Source: Rhodospirillales bacterium
GTDB taxonomy: Bacteria > Pseudomonadota > Alphaproteobacteria > Rhodospirillales > Defluviicoccaceae
DNA: 64,000 nucleotides
NCBI GenBank assembly: GCA_016710335.1
Contig: JADJXQ010000005.1
Span: forward strand, 248,001 to 312,000
Reading direction: 5' to 3'
Shown here: positions 26,421-34,677 of the stretch, piece after piece
How the letters are laid out: every line of letters starts with the position of its first letter
Numbering within the stretch: the first letter of the stretch is position 1
The notes under the pieces: model-generated
The model's database searches: none
What the model saw: only the letters and a program-made list of their open reading frames with translations
What the model was told of the DNA's origin: nothing
Made by a program: the position numbers and the translations under genes

Positions 26421-27630
26421 CGAGACCGTACGCGGTGTGGAGTGCGCGCACCGCCAGTTCCGTGAACATTTCTTCGATCAGAACGCTCACCTTGATTTCC
26501 GAGGTGGAGATGACCCCGATGTTGATGCCTTTCTCGGCGAGCGTGCGGAACATCAGTTGCGCCACCCCGGCGTGGCTGCGCATGCCGACGCCGATCACCG
26601 ACACCTTCACCACGTCCGCGTCCCAGCGGAGGTCCGCATACCCGATGGTGTCGCGATGGCCCTGGATGACCGCAACCGCCCGCTTGAGGTCCGCCTTGGT
26701 CACGGTGAAGGTCAGATCGGTGGTGTTGCCTTCGGCGCCGACATTCTGGACGATCATGTCGACGTTGATGCTGGAATCGGCGAGCGGCCCGAAGATCGCG
26801 GCGGCGACCCCCGGACGGTCGGCGACGCGGACCAGGGTGATCTTGGCCTCGTCCCGGCTGTAGGTGATGCCGCTCACCAGTTGCTGCTCGATCAACTCGT
26901 CGTCTCCCACCACAAGAGTACCGGGCACATCATCGAACGCCGACAGCACCTGCAGCCGCACGCCGTGGTTCATCGCCACTTCCACCGCCCGGGTCTGCAG
27001 AACCTTGGCGCCTTGCGACGCCATTTCCAACATTTCCTCGAAGGTGATTGTATCCAGCTTGCGGGCCCTCGCAACGATGCGCGGGTCGGACGTATAGACG
27101 CCGTCCACGTCGGTGAAAATGTCGCAGCGGTCGGCGTTCAGCGCCGCGGCGAGGGCGACGGCGCTGGTGTCCGAGCCGCCGCGGCCAAGGGTGGCGATGC
27201 GGTTGTCCGGCGCCAGGCCCTGGAAGCCGGCCACCACCGCGACCTCGCCCCGATCGAGCCGGCAGATCAGTTCCGTGCAGTCGATGTCGAGGATGCGCGC
27301 CCGGCCGTGTGCGGCGTCGGTGCGCACCGGAATCTGCCAGCCCTGCCATGAGCGCGCGGCCACGCCGAGATTCTGCAGGGCGAGGGCCAGAAGCGCGGTG
27401 CTCACCTGCTCACCGCTGGCGACCACCGCGTCGTACTCGCGGGCGTCGTGGAGGCCGCTGACCGCGGCGACCAGTTCCACCAGCTTGTCGGTGACCCCGG
27501 CCATGGCGGAGACGACGACGGCGACCTGATGCCCCGCGTCCACCGACTTTTTGACGGAGCGGGCGACGGCGCGTATGCGCTCGATGTCGCCGACCGACGT
27601 GCCGCCGTATTTCTGGACCAGTCGCGCCAT
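26410..27630 (-). CDS. lysC: aspartate kinase
   Basis: The protein has 406 residues. It starts ARLVQKYGGTSVGDIERI. The kinase domain (to about 245) contains VVSAMAGVTDKL, ASGEQVST, LGRGGSDTSAVALAAAL and FTDVDGVYTSDPR. Two ACT domains follow (about 265-400), with VADRPGVAAAIFGPLADSSINVDMIVQNV and VGMRSHAGVAQLMFRTLAEKGINI. It phosphorylates aspartate, the entry to lysine, methionine and threonine synthesis, and the ACT pair indicates feedback inhibition, usually by lysine and threonine. It is divergent from ubiG across 189 bp that should contain both promoters, and heads the run lysC, nitronate monooxygenase, ptsP. Confidence 0.97.
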   Translation of the reverse strand: MARLVQKYGGTSVGDIERIRAVARSVKKSVDAGHQVAVVVSAMAGVTDKLVELVAAVSGLHDAREYDAVVASGEQVSTALLALALQNLGVAARSWQGWQIPVRTDAAHGRARILDIDCTELICRLDRGEVAVVAGFQGLAPDNRIATLGRGGSDTSAVALAAALNADRCDIFTDVDGVYTSDPRIVARARKLDTITFEEMLEMASQGAKVLQTRAVEVAMNHGVRLQVLSAFDDVPGTLVVGDDELIEQQLVSGITYSRDEAKITLVRVADRPGVAAAIFGPLADSSINVDMIVQNVGAEGNTTDLTFTVTKADLKRAVAVIQGHRDTIGYADLRWDADVVKVSVIGVGMRSHAGVAQLMFRTLAEKGINIGVISTSEIKVSVLIEEMFTELAVRALHTAYGLDVA

Positions 27631-27819
27631 TCTTCAACCACTCCTGTCGAGAACCAGCCGCCGGCGGATCGCCAGGTCAGATGACCACTTCAAGGGGAGT
27701 CTGTGGCGGCTCGCGGCGTAGCGAAGTCGGAGCCTGTTGCAGCTTTGCGGCGCCGCATAGATACTCGCTGGCGCCTGCGGGTGCAAGCAGGGTGCCGCCA
27801 ACGGAAGGGTCCTGGAACG

Positions 27820-28587
27820 ATGGGTAAGGATGCTGCAATTGTGCCGCAGGGCGCTCTGGCGACGGCCGTGCCGGACGAGCTTCGCCGGTTCGCCGCCATT
27901 GCCGATGCCTGGTGGGACCCCGACGGCGATTTTCGGCCGCTGCACCGCCTCAACCCGGTCCGCATTGCGTATGTGCGCGATCACCTCGTTCGGCATTTTT
28001 CACGCGATCCGTTGAGCGTCCGTCCTCTCGCCGGGCTGGAGGTGCTGGACATCGGCTGCGGCGGCGGCATCATTGCCGAGCCGATCAGGCGACTTGGCGC
28101 CCGCGTTACGGCCATCGATGCGGAGCAGCACAGCATCCGCATCGCTGCCGCCCATGCGAAACTCTCGGACCTCGACATTGATTACCGCCACGCCGCGCCC
28201 GAGGATCTGGTGCGTGAGGGCAGGCAGTTCGACGCGGTGCTCGCCCTCGAAGTGGTCGAGCATGTGGCTGATCTCGACGCCTTCGTCGCCGCCACCGCCG
28301 GCCTGATGCGGCCGGGCGGCGCTCTCGTCGCGGCGACCCTCAACCGCACCCTTAAATCGCTGGCGCTCGGCAAGGTCGGGGCCGAGTACATCCTCCGCTG
28401 GCTGCCGCGGGGAACCCACGATTGGCGAAAGTTCGTGCGCCCGGCGGAGCTTTCCGCGGCATTGCGGCGGCACGGCCTGGCGGTGCGGGATCTGGCCGGA
28501 ATGACCTACAACCCGCTGATCGACCGCTGGTCCCTGAGCGACGACCTGGCGGTCAATTACCTTGTGTTCGCGACAGACGAAAGCTGA
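27820..28587 (+). CDS. ubiG: 3-demethylubiquinol 3-O-methyltransferase
   Basis: The protein has 255 residues from ATG 27820, behind GGAAGGG. It opens with the UbiG-type substrate region ELRRFAAIADAWWDPDGDFRPLHRLNPVRIAYVRDH. SAM motif I follows in VLDIGCGGGIIAEPIRRLGA, then LALEVVEHVADLDAFV and AATLNRTLKSLALGKVGAEYILRWLPRGTHDWRKFVRPAEL, typical of the family. It carries out both O-methylations of ubiquinone synthesis at the membrane. It is divergent from lysC, the usual arrangement in alphaproteobacteria, and converges on the DUF1178 gene. Confidence 0.96.
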   Translation: MGKDAAIVPQGALATAVPDELRRFAAIADAWWDPDGDFRPLHRLNPVRIAYVRDHLVRHFSRDPLSVRPLAGLEVLDIGCGGGIIAEPIRRLGARVTAIDAEQHSIRIAAAHAKLSDLDIDYRHAAPEDLVREGRQFDAVLALEVVEHVADLDAFVAATAGLMRPGGALVAATLNRTLKSLALGKVGAEYILRWLPRGTHDWRKFVRPAELSAALRRHGLAVRDLAGMTYNPLIDRWSLSDDLAVNYLVFATDES

Positions 28588-28675
28588 TCTGGCGTTCACG
28601 ACCGACGGGGACGGACTCCCCAATGCCGTCGTTGCGGCGCGACGAAGTCGGTTGAGAGAGCAGAGTCTGCCGGGG

Positions 28676-29152
28676 TCATCCGTTGCGGCGCGGCAGCAGG
28701 GGGAGCGGACAGATCTCGATGCCTTCGTCGCGAAGTTCGCGCGCCGCTTCGACGTCCGCCTCGCCATAGATCCCTCGAGCGTCGGTCTCGCCATAGTGGA
28801 TGCGCCGGGCCTCTTCCGGGAAACGATCGCCCACGTCGTCGCAAGTGCTGACGACGTGCCGGCGAAGCTGTTCCAGGGCGACCCGCAGCGCCTCATGACG
28901 CAAAGGCGGCGAGCCTGAAGCCGCCGGGCTTGACGACTCCGATCCCTCGCCTTCCTGGCGCTGCCCGTGATCGCGGCCGCCGCGCGACGACGTCGCGATG
29001 TGCGGGGCCATCGGCGCTTTCACGACGGCGGCGTCGCCGCAGAACGGGCACGCGACTTCGCCCTCGGCCGCCTGCTGCTCGAAGGCCGCGCTGTTGCGAA
29101 ACCAGGCCTCGAACCGGTGCCCCTGCGAGCAATCGATATCAAAAACAATCAT
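28676..29152 (-). CDS. DUF1178 family zinc-ribbon-like protein
   Basis: From ATG 29152 the product has 158 residues. It opens MIVFDIDCSQGHRFEAWFRN and has VACPFCGDAAVVKAPMAPHIA, giving a four-cysteine-type metal site (C8 plus a CPFC pair; a fourth ligand is probably His). The C-terminal half has the DUF1178 block DDVGDRFPEEARRIHYGETDARGIYGEADVEAARELRDEGIEICPLP. The function is unknown; the family is common beside ubiG and lysC in alphaproteobacteria. A Glu/Ser/Gln-rich disordered linker joins the halves. Confidence 0.9.
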   Translation of the reverse strand: MIVFDIDCSQGHRFEAWFRNSAAFEQQAAEGEVACPFCGDAAVVKAPMAPHIATSSRGGRDHGQRQEGEGSESSSPAASGSPPLRHEALRVALEQLRRHVVSTCDDVGDRFPEEARRIHYGETDARGIYGEADVEAARELRDEGIEICPLPLLPRRNG

Positions 29153-29276
29153 CGCGCTTCCTGTTCTCCCGGCAATATAGCCCTGTGACCGGAAAACGCC
29201 AGCCGCGCGGCCGCCCCGCGCCGATTCCCTCACCCATCCCAGTCCCGTCTCATGCCGAAGCATTACTCATTAGGGG

Positions 29277-29304
29277 TTGCATATTCCCGTGAGAGTGGTA
29301 TAAA
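29277..29304 (+). promoter_or_regulatory. sigma-70-like promoter candidate for the LuxR-family gene
   Basis: TTGCAT (29277-29282) and TATAAA (29299-29304) are separated by 16 bp. Transcription would begin near 29311, so the GTG at 29314 would have almost no leader. That favours one of the ATGs at 29320, 29326 or 29338. Confidence 0.5.
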
Positions 29305-29319
29305 CCACGGCGAGTGAGA

Positions 29320-30480
29320 ATGCAAATGGTGCAAGGCATGGCTGCAATTGGATCCGGTGCGCTGGTCGATCTTGTCTCGGATTTTTACGGGGCGAGCATG
29401 GATGGGCGGTTTTGGCCGACGGCGCTGATGAAGCTGCGGGAAGCGGTTGACGCGAGCGCGTGTGCATTGGCGTGGCATGATTTTGGTTTGGGGACGGGCG
29501 GTCTTGATCAGTCGGTTGGGTTTGACGTTGAGTCGGTGCGGTCCTACGCCGACTACTACGGCCGGCTCAACCCGTGGCTTCACAAGGAGGACGCGTTTCT
29601 GACGCCGGGGACGGTGTGGAGCGGCGGCGATCTGGTGTCCGAGGAGGAGGCGGGTTCGAGCGAGTTCGTGCATCACTGGCTGCAGCCTCAGGGCCTCGGT
29701 CCGCAGCTGTTTGGGGTGCTGGAGCGCCAGGGCAGCCGGGTTCTGTATCTGGTGCTGGCGCGTCCGGCCAGCCGCGAGGCGTTTTCCGGCGACGACGTGG
29801 CCCTTTTGCAACGGCTGCTGCCGTACCTGCAGCGGGGGTTGCGGGCCGGGCAGTTGCTGCGCCGCACTCAGCATGTGCGCCAGGCGGCTCTCGATGCGCT
29901 CGACGTGATGCCGATCGGGGTGATCCTGTTGTCCGGCGGCGGGATGGTTCTGGCTGCCAACCGCGTCGCCCGCGAGGTGATGGCGGCCCGCGACGTGCTG
30001 TCGGTGGGGCGCGGCGGGCTCGAGGTCAACCGCGACGGCAGACAGGTGCGGTTCCGCGATATCATCGCCGAGACGGCCAGCGCCGCCGAGAGCAACCGCC
30101 CGCCGGATCTTGTCGCCTTCTCCGTGGCGCGCGCCGCCAGCGCCCGCCCGCTGTCGCTGATGATCTGGCCGACCCGCGAACGCGACCCCGACCAGGGGCT
30201 CGACGCTCCCGCCGCCGTCGTCTTCCTCGGAGATCCGGATCGCTCTGCCGACGTCGACGAAGGCCGCCTCAAGCAACTCTACGGCCTCACCACCGCCGAG
30301 GCCCGCGTCGCCGCCCTGCTCGCCCGCGGCCACCGCCTCGACGAAATCGCCGAAATGCTCGGCGTCGCCTACGAAACCACCCGGAAGCATCTGAAGCAGA
30401 TTTTCAGCAAGACCGGCAACACCCGCCAGGCCAACCTGGTCCGTGAAATCACGACCGGCCCCGGCGGCCTTGGATTCTAG
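29320..30480 (+). CDS. LuxR-type helix-turn-helix regulator with PAS-like sensory region
   Basis: About 386 residues from ATG 29320; other starts are GTG 29314, ATG 29326 and ATG 29338. The C-terminal 65 residues are a LuxR/GerE HTH: YGLTTAEARVAALLARGHRLDEIAEMLGVAYETTRKHLKQIFSKTGN. The N-terminal 300 residues have no autoinducer pocket. The middle (DALDVMPIGVILLSGGGMVLAANRVAREVM) looks like a PAS-type fold, so an unknown cytoplasmic ligand is plausible. The family occurs widely in alphaproteobacteria as orphan regulators. It stands alone with its own promoter candidate and may act on itself or on distant genes. Confidence 0.85.
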   Translation: MQMVQGMAAIGSGALVDLVSDFYGASMDGRFWPTALMKLREAVDASACALAWHDFGLGTGGLDQSVGFDVESVRSYADYYGRLNPWLHKEDAFLTPGTVWSGGDLVSEEEAGSSEFVHHWLQPQGLGPQLFGVLERQGSRVLYLVLARPASREAFSGDDVALLQRLLPYLQRGLRAGQLLRRTQHVRQAALDALDVMPIGVILLSGGGMVLAANRVAREVMAARDVLSVGRGGLEVNRDGRQVRFRDIIAETASAAESNRPPDLVAFSVARAASARPLSLMIWPTRERDPDQGLDAPAAVVFLGDPDRSADVDEGRLKQLYGLTTAEARVAALLARGHRLDEIAEMLGVAYETTRKHLKQIFSKTGNTRQANLVREITTGPGGLGF

Positions 30481-30705
30481 TTCAGGCCAGGCGGGACCGA
30501 TTAGAACTGGGGCAAATAGGCTCGAGTTTCGGCACTGGCTTGTGCACGTTCCTTATCGTTCGGCATGAGGTACAGTCCCGTCGACCCGATACCTCGCCCT
30601 CTGCGCCGCGCAAGAGTGAGCGTCGTTGAGAGCGAGCCTGTCCGAGGGGAGCCTCTGAACGCTTGCCGCCGAGCGACTTTTGCGCTACCGCATCGACTCC
30701 ACGCC

Positions 30706-31578
30706 ATGCCACAGCTCAAGCTCGGAATTCCCAAAGGGAGCCTGGAAGCCGCGACGGTGGAGCTGTTCGCTCACGCCGGCTGGACCATTTCGCCCCGCGC
30801 CCGCAACTACTTTCCCGCCATCGACGATCCGGACATTGCCTGCGCCTTGGTCCGTTCGCAGGAGATGGGATCCTACGTGGCGCGCGGTGCCCTCGACGTC
30901 GGTCTCGCAGGCCTGGACTGGATCCTGGAATCCGAAGCCGATGTCGAGGTGGTCTGCGACCTGGTGTACTCCAAGGCCTCCAGACGGCCGGCCCGGTGGG
31001 TGCTGGTGGTCGATCAGGAATCGCCAATTCGTCAATTGGAGGACCTGAATGGGAAGACCATCGCGACCGAGCTGGTTGGCTACACGCGGCGCGTGCTCGC
31101 CGAGCGCGGAATTGACGCGCGGGTCGAGTTCTCTTGGGGCGCTACCGAAGCCAAGGTGGTGGAGGGTCTCGCCGACGCGGCGGTGGAGCTGACCGAGACT
31201 GGCAGCACCATCCGCGCCCACGGGCTCCGCATCGTCTGCGACATCCTGGAGACCCACGCCGTACTCGTAGGGAACCGGACGGCGCTCGGCGACCCATGGC
31301 GCCGCGACAAGATCGACCAGATCGCGCTTTTGCTGTCAGCGGCCTTGGCGGCGCGCGGCAAGGCGGTCCTGAAGATGAACGTCCCCGTCGATCGCATCAC
31401 CGCCGTCACTGCTGAGCTCCCCAGCCTCCAGGCGCCGACCGTGTCCCAGCTCACCGACGATGCGTGGCTGGCGGTCGAGACGGTGGTGGACCGGCACACG
31501 GTGCGGTCGCTCATCCCGCGTCTCAAAGCGGCCGGCGCGAGGGGGATCCTGGAGCTCGAGCTCAACAAGCTGTGCTGA
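30706..31578 (+). CDS. hisG: ATP phosphoribosyltransferase, long form
   Basis: The protein has 290 residues from ATG 30706 (MPQLKLGIPKGSLEAATVEL). It contains the catalytic domains, with GLAGLDWILES and the PRPP-binding ELTETGSTIRAHGL. A C-terminal ACT-like regulatory domain spans about residues 215-290 (VLKMNVPVDRITAVTAELPSLQAPTVSQL), which makes it the histidine-inhibited long type that needs no HisZ. It joins ATP and PRPP in the first step of histidine synthesis. No other his biosynthesis gene is in the window. An upstream open frame (from 30565) is not protein-like. It may be co-transcribed with the downstream gamma-carbonic-anhydrase-like gene (31-bp gap). Confidence 0.96.
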   Translation: MPQLKLGIPKGSLEAATVELFAHAGWTISPRARNYFPAIDDPDIACALVRSQEMGSYVARGALDVGLAGLDWILESEADVEVVCDLVYSKASRRPARWVLVVDQESPIRQLEDLNGKTIATELVGYTRRVLAERGIDARVEFSWGATEAKVVEGLADAAVELTETGSTIRAHGLRIVCDILETHAVLVGNRTALGDPWRRDKIDQIALLLSAALAARGKAVLKMNVPVDRITAVTAELPSLQAPTVSQLTDDAWLAVETVVDRHTVRSLIPRLKAAGARGILELELNKLC

Positions 31579-31609
31579 AAGCGGCCAACTTCCACGAGGA
31601 GCGGACACC

Positions 31610-32218
31610 ATGGTGACGGTTTATGCCATCGACGGGGTTGTGCCGGTGGTCGACCCGACGGCGTTCGTCCACCCGCAGGCGACCCTGATCGGCGACGTGA
31701 TCGTGGGGCCGCGCTGCTACATCGCGCCCCACGCGTCGTTGCGCGGCGACATCGGCCGCATCATCATCGGCGCGGGCGCCAATATTCAGGATGGCTGCGT
31801 CCTGCATTGCTTCCCGCGCGCGGAGTGCATCGTCGAGGACTGGGGGCATATCGGCCACGGCGCCAAGCTGCACGGGGCGGTGGTCCGCCGCAACGCGCTG
31901 GTCGGCATGAACGCAGTGCTCATGGACGGATGCGAGATTGGCGAAGACGCCTTCGTCGCCGCCATGTCGTTCGTTCCGGCCGGGCTCAAGGTCCCTGCGC
32001 GAACCTTGGTTGCCGGCATCCCCGCCGCCATCCGCCGCCCGTTGACGGACGACGAGATCGTCTGGAAACGCCGTGGCACCGAGGAGTACCAGCGCATCGC
32101 TGCCCGCAGCCTGGCGACGATGCAGGCGGTCGAGGCTCGGACCCAAGTCGAGGCCAACCGCCCCATCCTCGATGTGGACGCGCACCACCCCCTCCACATC
32201 GCCCGCCAACGTCGTTGA
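31610..32218 (+). CDS. gamma-carbonic anhydrase/PaaY-like left-handed beta-helix protein
   Basis: The protein has 202 residues from ATG 31610 with CGAGGAGCGG upstream. Hexapeptide repeats run from about residue 10 (FVHPQATLIGDVIVGPRCYIAPHASLRGDIGRIIIGAGANIQDGCVLHC). Metal-ligand His residues in GHIGHGAKLHGAVV match the gamma-CA fold. The C-terminal helix (EIVWKRRGTEEYQRIAARSL) is like PaaY/CaiE. Family members bind Zn or Fe and act as carbonic anhydrases or acyl-CoA thioesterases. With no paa or cai genes here the reaction is not resolved. It ends before the 365-bp gap with repeat copy B. Confidence 0.9.
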   Translation: MVTVYAIDGVVPVVDPTAFVHPQATLIGDVIVGPRCYIAPHASLRGDIGRIIIGAGANIQDGCVLHCFPRAECIVEDWGHIGHGAKLHGAVVRRNALVGMNAVLMDGCEIGEDAFVAAMSFVPAGLKVPARTLVAGIPAAIRRPLTDDEIVWKRRGTEEYQRIAARSLATMQAVEARTQVEANRPILDVDAHHPLHIARQRR

Positions 32219-32583
32219 TATTCTTTCGCTGGCATCCCGCTGCGTGCCGGAAGCCGTCGACAGCGATCAATGACGACGTCGACGAACCCTCGAACGGAAG
32301 ATTGGCCGCGCCGCGTGTTGACGACGCGGCCCTATCATCTGCCCGGCGGCAGGGAAGCGATTTGACGAGCCGTCAGCCGGACTTTCCCGTAATGCCAACA
32401 AGCCTTGGCAGACCCGCTGGAGCGGGAGGGTGAGGGTTTTTGCGGTCGCCACGGCGGTCGCCTGCCATGTACTTACGGAACGAGTGCAGCGGCGCATTCA
32501 AAGAATGCACCGCTGCACGTAACATCTTCACTCCCGCGCGCACTATGACCCATTCGACTGCTTCGTTCGAATGGGCCTCTGCA
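32219..32583. other. intergenic region, holds repeat copy B
   Basis: The two flanking genes converge across this 365-bp gap. The left 260 bp show no gene, RNA motif or clear promoter. The right part is the dispersed repeat described at 32481-32587. Confidence 0.5.
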
Positions 32584-32587
32584 CTAG
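32481..32587. repeat. dispersed double-hairpin repeat, copy B
   Basis: This 107-bp copy aligns end to end with copy A. Hairpin 1 is a 16-bp stem with one mismatch and an AAA loop (32484-32499 with 32503-32518). Hairpin 2 pairs GACCCATTCGA (32547-32557) with TCGAATGGGCC (32567-32577). The right end TGCACTAG contains the TAG stop codon of the minus-strand repeat-protein gene. The left end is CGAGTGCA rather than CTAGTGCA. Confidence 0.88.
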
Positions 32588-34377
32588 GCGATCGCGCTCA
32601 TCTCCAGGTAGTCGAAGCGGCCGTATTCGCCGTAATCTCTGGTGGTGCTGATCTCAATCACGCTGTTGTGGTTGACACTCGCGGTGACGACGAACGTGTT
32701 CGGGCCGTCGTCCTGATCGAAGTTCCAGCTGCCCACCTCGACCCCGTCGACCGAGATCGACCCGGTTCCCTGGCCGTCGTCTTCGTCCCCGTAGGCGGCG
32801 GTCAGCTTGTAGGTCCCGGCCACACCGCTGAAGTCGAACTTGGCTTTACCGGTGTTGAAGGTCTTGACGACCTTGCCTCCGGAGGCCCAATTCTGGTCTT
32901 CCACGACATACCGTGAGAGCTGCATGTTCTCGGCTTCGTAGCGCACCACCTCGCCCGTGGGCGTTCCACCGCCATCGGGAGGCGTTCCACCGCCATCTGG
33001 CGGCGTGCTGCCGCCATCTGGCGGCGTGCTGCCGGAAGCGCGCAGCTCGGCGTAGTCGAGCCGCCCGTACTCTCCGGCGTTCTGCGTCGTCTTGAGCTGC
33101 ACGATGTCACCGGTCTGCAGGCTCACCGAAACGACCCGTTCATAAATACCGTCCGGTTGATTGAATGACCAGGTGTCGACCTGCTCACCATCGACGATGA
33201 TCGACCCGCTGCCCACCCCGTCGTGTTCGTCGAGGTAGCCTACCGCCAGATCGTAGTCGCCGCTGGCGCCCGTGAACTCGAACTGCGCCGTTCCCTTGTT
33301 GAAGGTCCGGATCCACGCCCCGCCAGAGGCAACCGATGCCGGGTTGACCGAAAAGCCGTTCAGATCCATGTCCTCGGCTTCCAGCCGACCCGACGCCAGT
33401 CCCGGCAGATCCCCGCCGTCCGGAGGCGTTCCGCCGCCATCGGGAGGCGTGCCGCCGCCGTCGGGGGGCGTGCTGCCGGCAGCGCGCAGTTCGGCGTAGT
33501 CGAGCCGCCCATACTCCCCGGCGTTTTGCGTCGTCTTGAGCTGCACGACGTCGCCGGTCTGGAGGCTCACCGACACGACGCGCTCATTGAAATTGTTCTG
33601 CTGATCGAATGCCCAGCTGTCCACCTGCACGCCGTCGACGATGATCGACCCGCTGCCCGCGCCGTCATCTTCGTCGAGATAGCCTACCGCCAGATCGTAG
33701 TCGCCGCTGGCGCCCGTGAACTCGAACTGCGCCGTTCCCTTGTTGAAGGTCCAGATCCAGGCTCCACCGGAGGCAACCGATGCCGGGTTGACCGAGAAGC
33801 CAGTCAGTTTCATATCTTCGGCTTCCAGCCGGCCCGACGCCAGTCCCGGCAGATCCCCGCCGTCCGGAGGCGTTCCACCGCCGTCCGGAGGCGTTCCACC
33901 CCCGCCGGGAGGGGTCCCGCCGCCGTCGGGAGGCGTTCCGCCGCCGGTGGATGGAGGAGCGGCGCTGGTGGTCGGCGGGCTACCTTCCGGCAGTACGTCG
34001 AAAAAGTCCCAGCGGCCGTACTCGCTCTGGTCACGGGCCGTTGTCACTCGAATCTGATCGAGAAACGTCAGGTCGACAGGAACATGCAGGATGTGCCAGC
34101 CACCGTCGTCCTGGTCGAATTCCCAGCGGACGATCTGGTTCCCATTGATGCTGATCGTGCCGAAGCCCTGCCCGTCGTCCTCGTCGAGATACCGCAGATA
34201 TATATCGTAGGCGCCACTCTCCCCGCGAAAGTCGTAGACGCCGATGCCATCGCTATACGTGGACACGATCTTGCCATTGGAGGCGCTCGGTTCGTCCACG
34301 ATGCTATAGCGCGCGCGGGCCACGTTCTCCGCCTCGTGCCGGAGACGTTCATCCGCGCGCGGTGTCTCTATTGCCAT
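32584..34377 (-). CDS. repeat protein of four carbohydrate-binding-like (CBM6/35-type) modules with Gly/Pro linkers
   Basis: From ATG 34377, behind a strong AGGAGGAG, the product has 597 residues. Four modules of about 115 residues each have an EAEN/EAED start, a [Y/F]LDE[D/H]DG-x-G-x-G-[S/T]-I acidic loop, a W-x-FDQ strand and an end of T-[T/A]-[Q/R]-x-x-GEYGR-[L/F/W]-DY. This is the pattern of beta-sandwich, calcium-dependent CBM6/CBM35-like domains. Modules are joined by linkers of GGGTPPDGG-type repeats. Modules 2 and 3 are near duplicates. There is no signal peptide, catalytic domain, cell-wall anchor or RTX tail, so the location is unclear. Binding to sugars is inferred from the fold pattern. 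Confidence 0.75.
   Translation of the reverse strand: MAIETPRADERLRHEAENVARARYSIVDEPSASNGKIVSTYSDGIGVYDFRGESGAYDIYLRYLDEDDGQGFGTISINGNQIVRWEFDQDDGGWHILHVPVDLTFLDQIRVTTARDQSEYGRWDFFDVLPEGSPPTTSAAPPSTGGGTPPDGGGTPPGGGGTPPDGGGTPPDGGDLPGLASGRLEAEDMKLTGFSVNPASVASGGAWIWTFNKGTAQFEFTGASGDYDLAVGYLDEDDGAGSGSIIVDGVQVDSWAFDQQNNFNERVVSVSLQTGDVVQLKTTQNAGEYGRLDYAELRAAGSTPPDGGGTPPDGGGTPPDGGDLPGLASGRLEAEDMDLNGFSVNPASVASGGAWIRTFNKGTAQFEFTGASGDYDLAVGYLDEHDGVGSGSIIVDGEQVDTWSFNQPDGIYERVVSVSLQTGDIVQLKTTQNAGEYGRLDYAELRASGSTPPDGGSTPPDGGGTPPDGGGTPTGEVVRYEAENMQLSRYVVEDQNWASGGKVVKTFNTGKAKFDFSGVAGTYKLTAAYGDEDDGQGTGSISVDGVEVGSWNFDQDDGPNTFVVTASVNHNSVIEISTTRDYGEYGRFDYLEMSAIA
33030..33845. repeat. 444-bp direct duplication within the modular binding-protein gene
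   Basis: Modules 3 (about 33030-33400) and 2 (about 33475-33845) repeat with an offset of 444 bp (148 codons). At least 67 bases are identical at 33241-33307 and 33685-33751. The Pro-rich linkers contain a 21-bp GGGTPPD-coding minisatellite around 32955-33025, 33405-33480 and 33860-33950. Confidence 0.8.
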
Positions 34378-34677
34378 TACTCCTCCTAGGATCCTGTGAA
34401 ATTCCCGGTAACGTTGCAATCACTACCACAGGTCGTACGTATTGACTACTAAAATTGTAAGCAAATGCCCGCGACCGCGATTGCGTTCTTAATTCCTTGA
34501 AACATAATGCGTCAAGGGCGTTCAGCGATGAACCAATCGAGGAAACGCCGCGATCGCTGGCCTAGACGCCGGCTCACCCCGCTTATCAGGCACCTGCCGC
34601 CTTGCCCGGCTTATCGTGCCCCCGCCTTGCCCGGCTTATCGTGCCCCCGGCTTACCCGCTTGTGTGCCCCCGCCGCC
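34378..34677. other. intergenic region with AT-rich leader and 25-bp tandem repeat
   Basis: The part next to the binding-protein gene (34400-34510) is much more AT-rich than its surroundings and should carry that gene's promoter. On the minus strand a TTGACG near 34515 and TTGCTT near 34465 are possible -35 boxes, neither with a strong -10. At 34599-34623 and 34624-34648 a 25-bp unit (GCCTTGCCCGGC, then TTATCGTGCCCCC) is perfectly duplicated; two degenerate copies follow, running into the end of the TPR gene. Confidence 0.6.
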
